From positions 2,980,501-3,044,500 of the forward strand of contig OZ038437.1 of the NCBI GenBank assembly GCA_964036275.1: 64,000 nt of DNA. Reading direction: 5' to 3'. Origin of the DNA: Litoditis marina. Its lineage: Eukaryota > Nematoda > Chromadorea > Rhabditida > Rhabditidae. The translations under genes were made by a program, and so were the position numbers. The notes below the pieces were generated by a model that ran no database searches, had not been told where the DNA came from, and worked only from the letters and a program-made list of their open reading frames with translations. Every line of letters starts with the position of its first letter. Positions within the stretch are counted from its first letter, which is position 1. This document shows, piece by piece, positions 53,001 to 64,000 of this stretch.

Positions 53001-54864
53001 GATATGAGATGTTGCCAATATCGAATATCCTTCGATTGATGTTGTGCACAGTTGTTAATATGACGTACCAAGCGAAGTGAACAACAAATCAAAATTGCTG
53101 TAAATATGTGACAGCTCTCAATGGCAAATTTCTTTTATAAGATTCATAATAGGAAAAAATTAATACATGCAAGTTATGTAGAACATTCAAGCAGTAAAGA
53201 GTAAAGTGGAATGTAACGCAGAGTTCAAGCAGTGAAAATTAACGTAGAAGCTTCAATTCACACGTGCTTCCTCACGTTGTTCACGCAACAAAGCATTTTA
53301 CTAGCAGTTTCCATGTCGTCTCATTGGGAACGTGCATAATGGGAGATAAGACGTCGCAAAAAGACAAAAATCACCGAGCGACAAGAGAAAATTATAGTTT
53401 TCAGAGATTTACGGCCTTCTGCGGGAGTTGTGAGATGGAATGTCGAGAGAACTCCAAATTGATCTACAATATGAAAACTACATAGATTTGACATGCACGA
53501 ATCAGAAAAATGCACTAGATTCATATTCTAGAATTTGTTAAAAAATTGACATAATTAGAAAAACAAAAACGTCAATCAAACGTCAAATCGGAACTTTAAT
53601 TGCGTTTAAGTGTCAGCTTCACAGTGTTTAAATTAATCTCTCACAAGTGGCATATCACATTGAACTTGCTGTTTTCGACGTGTGAACGTGTCAAAATTAT
53701 GATTTTTCTAGTTCTAGACCGTGAGCGCGGTATTAGTTCAGCAGGGACTAGCACCATCGACAGCTGTAAATGGCTACAATTTGGTCGGCAATCGATGAAT
53801 TGCACGAATTGTCTGGTACAATGGACCAGCCACGCTGGCACCATAGTCTTGTCAACAAGGAATGTCAATTAATCGATATTCATACTATCGACTGATTATT
53901 GATCTACAGTAGAGAGAAAACTAATAAAAGCAAGTATAGACCCAGAAAGCACCTTGTCGAAGTTGTCGAATTCCAATCAATAAACGTCGGGTTCAAATTA
54001 CAAACAGAGCGGTACAAGGCAAAACAACCTACAGGCATGCTTTGGAAAAATAATATTTGATGTAAATTCGCAAAACTTTAAAGGCAACATAGTGCAAAAC
54101 GCTTGGAAATTTTGAACAGTGAACACAGCTTTGAAAGTCAATAGTAACGTAGATCAAAACTTCAAAGGCAATAAAGGCACCGCAGCGGCTCGCGCTATTC
54201 TGGCGCGAAAATATGACAACGATTTGATCGATAGCGTGTGTGCCTATCTAACGGCTTTGTCGCACATAATCGCATTGAAACAGCACAACAAACAGAGCCA
54301 TTCGGACACAGCGAAATTTATGAACACCGTAGTAGAGTTCTTCCAAAGGGTTTTTGATTGCTTCATTTACATGCAAGCATGTTAGATGCATATAGAAAAT
54401 GTAGGGTTAATCGATACCATTTTTTAGGGTTACACGTAGTCAGTTGTTCAAGCAGAGTTTTACGGTGTATATGTTTTGAGCAGGGTAGGGATATACGGTG
54501 TAGGTGGCCTTATCCTTCTGTATTTGTTGTTTGGTCTCAAGTTTTCACTCCCGATTCAAACGTACTACTGTGATCTCGAAATCAGAGTACAGCTTAGTTA
54601 TGATAACTATGTTTTGATCATTGATCAGTGACAAAACTTTATTCTAGTTCTGATACCCCCCACATTAACTACATGTGCATACATTCCCAGTCGATTCTCT
54701 AAAGGCTGCATTCGAATAATGTTGTCGCTCGCCTTTCAGCGAATTCTATTAACATTTAATGCGCTGGCTACGCGGAACACAGCTAACGGGTAATTGATTC
54801 TAATTTTAGACGGGCAAAGGAGCTAATTTAGGCGCCAGTAGTCGGAAAATCACTTGTTTTCTAC

Positions 54865-55467
54865 TTGCAGCTCACGCGTTCACGTGAAAACGTGAGACAC
54901 ACTCGAGAAAGACGTGAAACATGACGTGCTTTGAGTGGCACGCTGTGACTAGAACACAATCTTCGAAACAACATGTAGATAGGGTGAAGCTTAGAGAAAC
55001 ATCATGTCGATTAAGTCTATATGGGAATTAATAAATTAATCGATAATTGTAGGTTGCAGTGAGTTCGACCTATAACTATGGTCTTTTCCTACAAGGTGTT
55101 CAACAAGGGAAACATATAGTCGATAGATATCTTATAGGAATCACTATATTCAATCGATAACTGTAGTTTGCAGTTAGTTCGTCGTACTCTGAGTAGGCTG
55201 GTCAATTGATGGCTGCTTATCAATTGGTTGGCAGGTGACCAGGGGAATATCAGTCAGAATTAATGGTTAAGCGGCTTTGGGGTCGGGGTTGCTAGAGAGG
55301 TTATCGATTGTGAGAGAGAGGGAGGGAGAGAGAGGGAGGGAGAGGGGAAAGAGAGGGCGAAAGAGTGAGAAAGGGCAGGGAGAAAAGCGAGAGGGGATAG
55401 AGAGAAGAGGGAAGGAGAGAAGATGGAAGAGAGAGAGAGAGAGAGAGATAAGGGAATGAGAGAAGAT

Positions 55468-55501
<34 letters not shown>

Positions 55502-55815
55502 GAGAGAGTTTTATTGTTAGCTGTCACTTCTGCAGCAAACTCTGTACACATCTGTTCTTCTCTCGTTTTTTGTCCCGTCAATATAGAGACAAGTGTGCGA
55601 GCGCGGCTATTACTGGAAGGTAGGACGTCAAACACAATTAATGACGCAAAAAGTAATTGAACACGGGACTGACGTGAATTTACGTGTGATAGTCACGTTT
55701 TTATTATAACGTACGTTGAACATTCACGTTCAATTACGTGAAACAGTCACGTGTATCCACGTTCATGACTTCCACTCTTGATAAGAAACGTTTAACATTA
55801 ACGTGCTTCCCTAAG
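54865..55815. promoter_or_regulatory. ACGTG-rich patches
   Basis: Two clusters, about 54,865-54,950 and 55,665-55,805, carry many ACGTG/CACGT words, including CACGTG palindromes and TTCACGTGAAAACGTGAG. E-box or bZIP-type binding is possible. It could equally be a diverged ACGTGAAA repeat, since similar words occur elsewhere in the window (43,610-43,640; 46,505-46,545). Confidence 0.3.
55305..55510. repeat. GA-rich tract
   Basis: GAGAGAGGGAGGG-type purine sequence ending in a pure (GA)n run at about 55,470-55,500. No other feature. Confidence 0.8.
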
Positions 55816-55909
55816 TATTAGTAAGGTTTTCTTTAGGGGATTCTGGTGTAAGATCGATTATAGGGTTGCTACTTTCCGAAGCTAGCCTTTACAGTGTGTA
55901 GGCCCCATA

Positions 55910-55992
55910 TAGCTGTGTTTGTAGTTTGATTCCGTTGCTTCGCGGTCGAAACTCGTGAACTATGACGTGAAACGAGATCAAACTACAAAAAA
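55910..55992. repeat. FQ inverted repeat, well preserved
   Basis: AGCTGTGTTTGTAGTTTGAT, then TCCGTTGCTTCGCGGT, then ACGAGATCAAACTACAAAAA. The arms TTTGTAGTTTGAT and ATCAAACTACAAA are perfect complements. Confidence 0.65.
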
Positions 55993-56619
55993 ACCTTGTC
56001 AATACATGAATGCGAATCAGATTGTGTGAGTCCATCAAACTGGTAACATGCTGATACTAAATCATCTCAATGTTTCTAGCGAACTATAGATAGCAGCATG
56101 ATTCGATCTCAGTCTAGTCGTTTATCAGACTAATATATATGTGACAATAAAAGCTCCTGGAGATAACGGAATCTAAAGAAGTTCTCATTAGACAAAATGT
56201 CAACTTCTGTGACATTTACACTGTAATGTTACCAAGGTCATAAAATTTGAGAAAATGAAACAAGGTAACAATACCACACGTCGAATGCTTGAACCTATAT
56301 ATTATTAAAAATGTAGTTTACATCATTTTTACTGAGACGCCTAGAGTACGCATTCTTGGGTTCAATGACGGTTTCTTATTACAAACCTTGTAATAACATA
56401 ACTTTCACGTGATTTAAACATAAGGAAAATCGTAACCACGTAAAAATACCGTTTTGAAGCCACTTTTAGATTCATACTGTGGGACTCCTAGTAGGAATGA
56501 AAAAGACTATACGACTATATAGAGTCGGTTTCGTGTCCAAATGCTATTCCCAACTATTGTGTTCCTCTGCGCTCTTAACACCATGTCATGCATCACATAT
56601 TACATGCTACTAGTCGTCC

Positions 56620-57215
56620 ATCACGAAAACATATTACGGCCGAAAAACAATCGATACGTATCATTTGCACTTGCGGTGGAAACCACACTTCGAAAACATA
56701 TTACGGCCAAAAAACTGTCGATACGTATCATTTACACATGCCAGATAACCTCCTATTCACAGAGCAGAGAGCACACATAGAAAAATATATGCATTCAAAA
56801 TCGATTTGTATGTATAATACAATTGAAAAAGAAGAATGTGCAGCATATTCCATTGAAATAATTTTTGAGATAGAAGAATCAGAACAACAAAATAGATGAA
56901 TTATTCGGGTTACTGTTCTCAATCGTTTCAAGCGATCACAAAGAACTTAGAGATAGTTCCGTTTAAAAAAACACAGTCAATCAATACACATATTGTGTGC
57001 AGCCAAATAGGATGGTCTGTGTTCATCAATCAAAATGTGTCTTTCGCAGCAATTATCAATACACATTACATAATATCACATCCCACATATCTAGCGGTCA
57101 AAATCCGCAAATCTATCAGCATGTTTTGCGCAGAATGATGAAAAATCAATACGTATGTTTTGCGCAGACAGACCGAAAATCAATACTCATGTTTTGCGCG
57201 GCCAATAAAGAGGCG
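56620..57215. repeat. Divergent local repeats (GAAAACATATTACGG; ATGTTTTGCGCAG)
   Basis: CGAAAACATATTACGGCC with TCGATACGTATCATTT occurs at about 56,623 and 56,692. ATGTTTTGCGCAGA with AAAATCAATAC recurs at about 57,120, 57,152 and 57,189. Related phrases (AATCAATAC, CGCAG) occur between. This is old tandem duplication, with no gene seen. Confidence 0.55.
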
Positions 57216-57327
57216 CCTTATGTTTATGGGGAGGAAGGGGTGGCGCGTGGGTTGGGCGCCGGCGAGAAACGCCGCTTGAAACTCGAGTAGCAGACAAATA
57301 GAGCACCACCGGGAGGGAATGAGGGCT

Positions 57328-57530
57328 GTCAATTGGACTGTACAAGACGCTGGCGTCAGCGACTGACCAAAATCAATATGCATCCTTCACACTATTAGCT
57401 GCACGTTTGATGTACTTTTTAGAGAGCTAAAAGTGGTAAACAGCAAGTATAGCCAAATCAAACTACAAACACAGCGGGAAATTGCAGTCAATTGGACTGT
57501 GCAAGACGCTGATGCCGGCGACCGGACAAG
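57328..57530. repeat. Duplicated 45-bp block with FQ half
   Basis: GTCAATTGGACTGTACAAG then ACGCTGGCGTCAGCGAC at about 57,328 is repeated near 57,486 with GTGCAAG and GATGCCGGCGAC. An FQ right half (AAATCAAACTACAAACACAG) precedes the second. Confidence 0.5.
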
Positions 57531-57974
57531 AAAATCGATACAGGATGAGATCAAATCTTTGTTGTGGTTCGATCTCGACCTCCCCTCGGAAAACAGCAAA
57601 ATCAAACTGCAAACAAATCGGTATAGGAAGACCACACTGTGTACTTCAAAGCTACAGTAGTCTTCTATCTTCCAATTGACTGCGACTATGATAATGACAA
57701 CAAATACTAGTGACACCTTCTATGAGCTGGTGCTAGGTAGTATATTACAGCCAGCTGCTGAGATAGTAAGATGAGTGACATATCTCAGAGTTACACTGAC
57801 ACAAACCTCACTTTAAAAGTAGTACTTCTAGAAAGAAAGAGTTACATTCAATCAAAAAAGTTAGACATAAAGTTGGGAAAATACAAGGAACTTTCGTGAC
57901 CAGAAGGGTTAAGATCCGAATACTTCGGAAGAAAGTGACGTAAAGAAACATGAACATGACACGTGCTATCCACG

Positions 57975-58360
57975 TGCAAATTGTAGATCATGAAGATGTG
58001 ATAGATCATTAGTTTATCTGCGTAGGAGGCCTGGCTGAGTATCGTTGATGGCGGATATGGGCAAAAACCGCATGAACTGGTAGCAAAGCTCACCCATGCC
58101 TATCTCCACCCCTCTACGGACAGTCCTTCTACGGTTGATGATGATATTATGTACTTGTAAGAATGATTCACAATAAAGTCCCCGAACGGATGAAATAGGC
58201 CGTACAAAAATTTATTTGTTTATTAAAGCTCTTAAAGGAGATGGCGTAGAGCCACGTGAAGGTGACACGTGTGGTTCACGGAAGTTGTAGATCATAGAGA
58301 TTTGATAGATCATAAATTTGGCTGCGTAGGAGGCCTGGCTGAGTATCATCGATGGTGGGG
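57975..58360. repeat. Direct repeat and truncated SINE-like family B copy
   Basis: TTGTAGATCAT, then GATAGATCAT, then GCGTAGGAGGCCTGGCTGAG occurs at about 57,978-58,050 and again at about 58,284-58,355. The SINE-like family B body lies between them at 58,063-58,177 (GGTAGCAAAGCTCACCC, ending GTACTTGTAAGAATG) without the tRNA head, in plus orientation. Confidence 0.55.
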
Positions 58361-58527
58361 AGTCCGTCCGCCTGCTGCCTATGCGGCCCCTGAGGCTGTG
58401 CCATCGATCTGCCGTCTGCGTGTCTGGCACCCTCCGCCCTGGACACAGTCTCTCGTCGCCATGACTACCGGCCACATTCGGCCACCATGCCAGCAGGAGG
58501 ATTAAAGGAGGTGAACGAGAAAGACGG

Positions 58528-58529
<2 letters not shown>

Positions 58530-58604
<75 letters not shown>

Positions 58605-58665
58605 GAGATATAGGAAGGAAGAGGGAGAGATAGAGAGGGAGGGAGAGAGGAGGAGAGGAGGAGGG
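58530..58665. repeat. (GA)n microsatellite
   Basis: About 70 bp of pure GA from 58,530, then purine-rich sequence. Serine/leucine frames here are artefacts. Confidence 0.9.
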
Positions 58666-58728
58666 GGAGAAGACATACGGATAGACGGGTGCGCATGCAA
58701 AGCAAGCTGAAAGAGAGTGTAGCTCTAT

Positions 58729-58995
58729 TCTGCTGAATTTGTAGTTTGATTCAATCATTCTGATGTGCATGAATACCAATCTACAATCAAATATGCTCAT
58801 ATATGCTAGGTTCATCAGTACCCAAGAAAAACTGAAAACAGTTTTCTCGAATATTACGTTAACAGCCCTCTTCTGTATTGAGTTTCTGCGCATGAAGAAG
58901 TAAGCTGAAAGAGTACATGTTTTTTATTCTGCTGTGTTCGTAGTTTCATTCGAGGTTTCTTGGGGTCAAACTTTGGAGATCAAACTACAACTAAA
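58729..58995. repeat. Two tandem FQ inverted repeats
   Basis: Copies at 58,729-58,790 (GAATTTGTAGTTTGATTC ... CAATCTACAATCAAA) and 58,926-58,995 (GTGTTCGTAGTTTCATTC ... GAGATCAAACTACAAC), about 200 bp apart. CCTCTTCTGTATTGAGTTTC / CCCCTTCTGTATTGAGTTTC is shared after each, at about 58,867 and 59,047, so a larger block was duplicated. Confidence 0.5.
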
Positions 58996-59837
58996 TGCCC
59001 AATAGCACAACTTTATGCTAACCTCTTGAGTACTTTTTGTTTAGAGGCCCCTTCTGTATTGAGTTTCTGTTTGCTCTCAAATTGAAACTGGTTAGCGCGA
59101 ATTCGCACGTTTCGCACAACAAAAGCGGAACAATCAACTCAAATTTCTACGCAAAAAGTGGCATTTCGAGAGGAACTGAAGCAAACAAAGTTTATAATGA
59201 AACACTACCACAAAATTTGAAAACCTACCAATCAAGTAATACACGGCTGTATGCCGTAAAAGATTAGTATGACTACTGTAAACACTGTTTATTATAAAAA
59301 AGACACTGAAAAATGTTCTCTTCATCGAGAAATGAACGCAAATTGTTCATATATTGCAATGTAAACAGTGAATACTACCGCATAATGGAGTTATTACGGA
59401 CATTTACCATAATTGGATGTTGTAACTGGTTACATAGCGTCTCCGAGAAGAAAGAGGTTGTTGCGACGGGTTTTTTTCAGGTCTGTTTAAGTAAAAGATT
59501 GGGAAATACACACAAAAGCTAGAGAAAAGAAAAAACCTACGAGAGCGTACTGCGAAATGATCTATGTAGTGTTCACTGTAAACGTATACATAAAAAGGAT
59601 TAGGACTATACTATAACTTGGTCAATATTCTGTAATATCCGGAGCGTTAACACGAATTCATATTGTTGTAGCCACCTTTGAATAAAATATTCATGTGAAG
59701 TTGTCGATGTCGTCATAACTCAGAGAAATATGGGAACTGAGCTGTCCCAAAGTGTAAGTCGAATAGTCGTATTGTATTACTGAGTAAAACTACGAGTAGT
59801 AAAGTGGCTTGTAAAGTTTGTGAACAAATCAATACTC

Positions 59838-59860
59838 AAATATATATATATATATATATT
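59838..59860. repeat. (TA)n microsatellite
   Basis: About eleven TA dinucleotides. Confidence 0.9.
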
Positions 59861-60009
59861 TACTAAACATTTATTTTTAGTACATCAAAACAGATTTGTG
59901 ACTTAACTCAGTGGCAGGCAAGGGTGTTGCCCTAATGATGTGAGCCGCGGGGCATAATTTCATATATGGTAATTTAGGCGAGACGGCGGGCAAGCAAAAC
60001 GTCATTTGG

Positions 60010-60200
60010 AGACGGGTGTTGGGGAAAAAGAGGAGAGGGGTGAGAAAGAGAGAGAGAGGCAGAGAAGAGAGAGAAAAGAGAAAAAGAGAAAGCAAATGCA
60101 TTCGGAGACGAGAGTTGGAAGAAAAGAAATGAAAAGATGGGAGAGAGATATTGAAGTAGGAATAACGAGGGGGTGAGAGAGACACGCACACACACACACA
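60010..60200. repeat. Purine-rich tract ending in (CA)n
   Basis: GAGAGGGGTGAGAAAGAGAG-type sequence with two related GGAGACG(G/A)G blocks (about 60,008 and 60,104), then a short CA-repeat near 60,185-60,200. Confidence 0.6.
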
Positions 60201-60294
60201 CAGAGAATCAAATTAAGAATAGAATTTGGCTGTTTTCTATTTTTGAGAACACATGTCTCAAAAACATTTGCTTCGATCTTGAGCGATCGGCAAA

Positions 60295-60960
60295 CTACAA
60301 AGTCCTAGACTTTCTGCGTCTCTCTGACCTGCACACTCTCTCGTCGACAAGTTTTCTGAAAACAGGACCGGATCTGAGGCTAGAAATGTGGAAATGTTGA
60401 AGGAGAGTCATGCGGTAATTGCGGGTAACCCTATCCGAAGGCAAATACTACCAACGCCGCCGCTCCTACACTAATAGGCAATACAATGCTAACGACCACA
60501 TAGTGAGAGAATAGTGGAAATCAGGGAAGATTCGCGATTTGTCAGCTAAAAGAGGAAGAGACTATAGAGGTCAAGGAGACGCAGACTTAACAAGACAGTC
60601 TGCGTCTCTCTGATCTGTGTACTCACTAGTCGAGGTCGTTCTTACGCTATTAAATACGATACCACTATTCCGCCAAGCACATAGTGAGAAAACAGTGAGA
60701 ACTAGGGGAGTTAGATGAGAGATCAAAGAACAACGAAGGTTCGGTCAATTCCCATTGTGTTTATTTTTCGACTAAGACAGCAAAAATCAAATCGATTGAA
60801 AGATTGGCTCAGAAAAATTAGAGCCAACTTTCAGCGACCAGACAGCCACAAAGGGGAAAGATAATTGGGATCAACGAGGACACAGATAGGCTTAGACTGT
60901 CTGCGTCTCTCTGACCTGTACACTCTCGTGAAGGCCGCTTTAAACGTTGCTGGCAAGTTG
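60295..60960. repeat. Three-fold repeated module with GTCTGCGTCTC hairpins
   Basis: CTGCGTCTCTCTGACCTG with CACTCT occurs at about 60,316, 60,600 and 60,901, roughly 300 bp apart. In the second copy GAGACGCAGAC and GTCTGCGTCTC form a hairpin around about 11 nt. The third has GGACACAGATAGG at the same place. CACATAGTGAGA recurs between modules. Confidence 0.6.
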
Positions 60961-61861
60961 CTGAATGTTATATTTTTGGAGCCACGGTCGCTAATGTGAC
61001 AAACACAAACCTCTCGGGACATTGCACTGCTAAAAATATTCAATCCGGCACGTTCTGTCGTTTAATGAGCTATATTTATATTTAAAGGTTTGTTCTGAAC
61101 TAAACCAGCATTCACCTAGCTGCTATCACTAATATTTGAACTATCTACGATATCGCCATTCTTTTCTGTGGTAGGCTGTCCTATCCCGATGCGATTGTAG
61201 CTCGATGTTTATTTACGGCCGAAACTACAAAACAATGGCGCATATCAAGATTACTCTGAAAAACCGCTGCAACTTAAAATACCGGACTCGCCAATTTCGC
61301 AACTTAAAATACCGGGGTCAGCCAAATGTCGTCTGAACTGTTTGAAATTCATAATGAGATGCAGGCTAATTCGACACCAGTATTTAGGCCTGCCTCTTCT
61401 CCGGTATTTTGAGCTGCCAGCGTTTTCACAGTGAACTACAGTGTATATATGCAATATGCTGTTGTAGAGTGTGGACCGACACAAAGGAATATTAAATACG
61501 TGTTAAGTTTCATGGTTGAGTGGTCTACTAGATTAATATGACGTTTGTCTATTAGAAGAGCAGTTTACTTTTTATTACACCAATAACCAATATTTTAGTT
61601 GCTGTTCATGGAACTATATGACTGGTTAAAAAAAACAGAGTGATATACGGGTGCATGTGCATGTTTCGGAAATCAATATATAAACTAAGTTAGTTTTGAT
61701 CTACTTCCGTGTTTCTGATTTTCAGCCGTTGAGCTCCGAGAACTACGAATATATCTTATTACAACTATAACGATTATATTTTGTTCAAATAACGACACAA
61801 TTATATTTTGTTCAAATAAAATAACCTAATATAACGAATAAAGCCGGAGTCAGTATGTGGT

Positions 61862-62350
61862 AGAAACTAAGACAGAGAGAATGTAAAAGAGAGAGATAGG
61901 GATAGGGAGAGAGAAAGATAGAGAGAAAGAAATATATCGATAACTAGATATGGAATGGGAGATAGAGGGGTCACAGGGTCAGACGACTAGAGAAGCAGAG
62001 AACGAGTGGGAGGAGAGTGGTCAGAGACGCAGAGGTCAATTGAGAATGCAAGAGACACCAAAGAGGGGGACGAGCATTCAGAAAAGGCATCGATTTGTCG
62101 AGGACACGCATTATTGTTTCCGGGGGAGAGGAGGAAGAGAGAGAAAGAGGGGTAGGGCAGAAAGAGAGAGAGAGGGGGGGGAGAAACGAGGAAGAGAGAG
62201 GGGGGGATGGAAAGAGATGAAGGGGTTAGGAAACGCTAGGAGAAAGAGTAAGAGGAAAGAGAGAGAAAAAGAAGAGAGAGGGAGGGGAATAGAGAGAGGA
62301 GAGAGGGAAAAGAGACATAGAAAGAGAAATAGAATGAAAGAAGAAGGCAA
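61862..62350. repeat. Purine-rich region (GAGAGA / GGGG)
   Basis: An almost uninterrupted plus-strand purine bias. A frame of 142 residues of Arg/Glu/Gly arises from it and has no family features. Confidence 0.7.
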
Positions 62351-62399
62351 AAAGGGCTACATCCTTCGCAGAGTTTGAACCACGAAAGCCAAGCAGTGA

Positions 62400-62575
62400 A
62401 AGTTTGAGATATACCCAGAGCGTGCACTCTCCCGAAAAGTCCATGAAAAGTGCAGACCGTGCACGCGTGCACTTCACTGAAAAGTGACGCGTTCCATACA
62501 CCTACTGCCCGTAGAGTGCATGCCGCGTGCACTTCACGGAAAGTGCACGCAATGCACGAAAACCTTGTTAGGCGG
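62400..62575. repeat. GTGCAC-rich short repeats
   Basis: GCGTGCACTTCAC(T/G)GAAAAGTG occurs twice (about 62,465 and 62,527). Related CGTGCACTCTCCCGAAAAGT (62,419), AAAAGTGCAGACCGTGCACG and AAGTGCACGCAATGCACG surround it. The module is 40-60 bp and partly palindromic. Confidence 0.5.
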
Positions 62576-62639
62576 TGTGAGTAGGTGAATGAAACCTCCC
62601 TGGAGACTCCAGATCGATGATGTAATTACTGGGCAAGGC

Positions 62640-63480
62640 AAGGCTCTCTCGGCCAGTCTTTCCCCTTATATATACGCATACATTTGCTCCGGGGGGAAAC
62701 TAGGAAAACATGGTCAGAAAGTAGGAAAACAGCGAGAAGATCACCTTTTCTTGCTTTTCTGTCTATTCGTAATGTTGAAGTCGTGGGTAAAAATTGGAAA
62801 ACACGGTTGGAAAGTATTGAAAGCGGTGACAACACTCTTTATAGAAGTATAACATAAATGAAAACATTGATCTGGTTCAAGATTCAAAACTTTTTGAGCG
62901 TTTTGGCTCCATATATATAATACGCATACATTTGTTCCGGGGGAAATATGGAACAACATGGTTGGAGAGTGGAAAAGTAACCTTTTCACAAGGAAAACCC
63001 GCACGAAAACATGAATCTCGTTCATATTTGAAAACTTATGAGCATTTGACCCCCTTTACATACGCAAGTCGGAAACTATAAAAGATGGTAGAAAGTAGGA
63101 AAAAAATTGCTCGAACGAAGGAAAACACACAGAAACATCCCGTTCTCTCGCTTTTCTTTCGGTTCGTGAAGTTAAAATCATGGCTAAGAAGGATGAACGT
63201 CGCTGATAAACACGGTTCTTGGGGAAATAGGTTTGGAGAGAGAAAGAAAAGAAAAAATGATGGAAAAGTAGAAAAACATGGTTAGAAAGTAGGAAAAACA
63301 GAAAAAGCAACAAGTTTTCTCGTGAGTTGTTTCCGATTGGAGAACCAGAAAAACTGGTTGGAGAAGAAGTAAAGCAAAAAGAAAATCTTTTCCGATGGAA
63401 GACATCATCACGAACATCAAGCTCATTCAATATTTTTAAGTTTTGCTCATTTTGATCTCCTTCTCGATATGTTCTCTGGA
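62640..63480. repeat. Divergent tandem repeat (ATACGCATACATTTG...GAAACATGG)
   Basis: TATATACGCATACATTTG with TCCGGGGG and GGAAAACATGGTCAGAAAG at about 62,668 is matched at about 62,915 (ATACGCATACATTTG, TCCGGGGG, AACATGGTTGGAGAG). Weaker copies lie at about 63,057 and 63,215-63,290. TCTTGCTTTTCTGTCTATTCG / TCTCGCTTTTCTTTCGGTTCG is also shared. No convincing gene. Confidence 0.55.
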
Positions 63481-63915
63481 ACAAGTGTACAGACTGGGAT
63501 ACACCTGCACACGGCCCCGAAACATGTTTATCGTCAATCATTAATCAACTATTTCACAACATCTCATCTGGTCTTCTTCAACTTTTTCCAAATTTTGAAT
63601 TTCCGTCCGCGGTTCTACCAAAACCTGCAAAAACGCGAGGCTCGAATCGGTCTTTGAGCCGAAAAGTGTGCAAAACTCCGTCCGAATGCGTAATATGAAA
63701 TGCCACTTTTCATTCGGCTAACGCCTAATTGTGCCACGAATGTCGCCCACTCGAAAACGGTTAGAACAACTGAGAAGTCAAACTTCGTACCACAAATATT
63801 GTTTTTGAAGAGTGAACCAATCATCTTTGTACTTTGACCTTCAAACACGCCGCACGACTTTCGACCAAAGAGCCACACGATCAGACTACAAACACAGCGG
63901 AAGAACGCAACTTAC

Positions 63916-64000
63916 CTGCTTTGAAGCAAATCCATAAGGTGAGCTTTGAGCTCATTTCGAGGCAGGTCCACACGGTGGTGGTCGCCGTATCACCTCAGTG
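63916..64000 (-). other. Exon end at the window edge, with GTAAGT donor
   Basis: The minus strand reads AAAGCAG|GTAAGT at 63,916. The 85 bp before it are less AT-rich than their surroundings. One frame reads YGDHHRVDLPRNELKAHLMD; another has an ATG and reads MSSKLTLWICFKA to the junction. Both have a stop just before, so this may be a coding exon cut by the window edge or a 5' UTR exon, perhaps of goa-1. Confidence 0.35.

Noticed and set aside
58465..58893. 142-residue minus-strand frame
   Set aside because: Most of it is LS repeats from a (GA)n microsatellite.
61950..62378. 142-residue Arg/Glu-rich plus-strand frame
   Set aside because: Purine-tract translation without family motifs, start context or splice signals.
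63056..63541. 161-residue minus-strand frame
   Set aside because: It covers the degenerate tandem repeat and has no recognisable domain or splice support.

Overview
The window looks like nuclear DNA of a rhabditid-type nematode. The evidence is a complete, spliced Gαo gene with the nematode GOA-1 sequence and length, a secreted two-domain C-type lectin of the type expanded in nematodes, compact exons with TTTTCAG acceptors, an AG placed 4 nt before a start codon as in spliced-leader trans-splicing, and AT-rich introns. No species can be named from the sequence alone.

Layout. 1-4016 is repeat-rich and holds only exon-like fragments. 4057-9724 (minus) is a ten-exon lectin gene of 294 residues whose introns are loaded with SINE-like and foldback elements. 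9725-12010 holds nested foldback elements and one candidate minus-strand terminal exon. 12023-13477 (plus) is a three-exon gene for a 136-residue lysine-rich protein with an N-terminal hydrophobic segment. 14593-15621 (minus) is a small three-exon membrane-protein gene whose start abuts a foldback element. About 16,075-42,085 is a 26-kb satellite: 24/25-bp monomers arranged as a 98-bp four-monomer higher-order repeat, with a homogenised core and diverged edges. 43,813-51,838 (minus) is the goa-1 orthologue, ten exons, 354 residues. 51,839-63,915 is about 12 kb without a convincing coding gene, made of polypurine tracts, ACGTG-rich patches and divergent local repeats. A splice-donor-bearing exon end lies at the right edge.

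The genes do not form an operon or pathway. What is distinctive is the non-coding structure. First, the satellite shows several layers of amplification, including a recent 3,213-bp tandem duplication. Second, short copies of exon ends that keep their splice site ('exon-edge echoes') lie in introns of goa-1 and the lectin gene, often beside a dispersed inverted repeat built on GATCAAACTACAAA. In one echo all six differences from the parent exon fall at third codon positions. Third, there are two tRNA-headed SINE-like families and at least four foldback/MITE-like families, with two cases of one element inserted in another.

Gene structures were derived by eye from splice signals, phase and family consensus. 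For the lectin, the lysine-rich gene, the small membrane gene and goa-1, every exon phase closes exactly.
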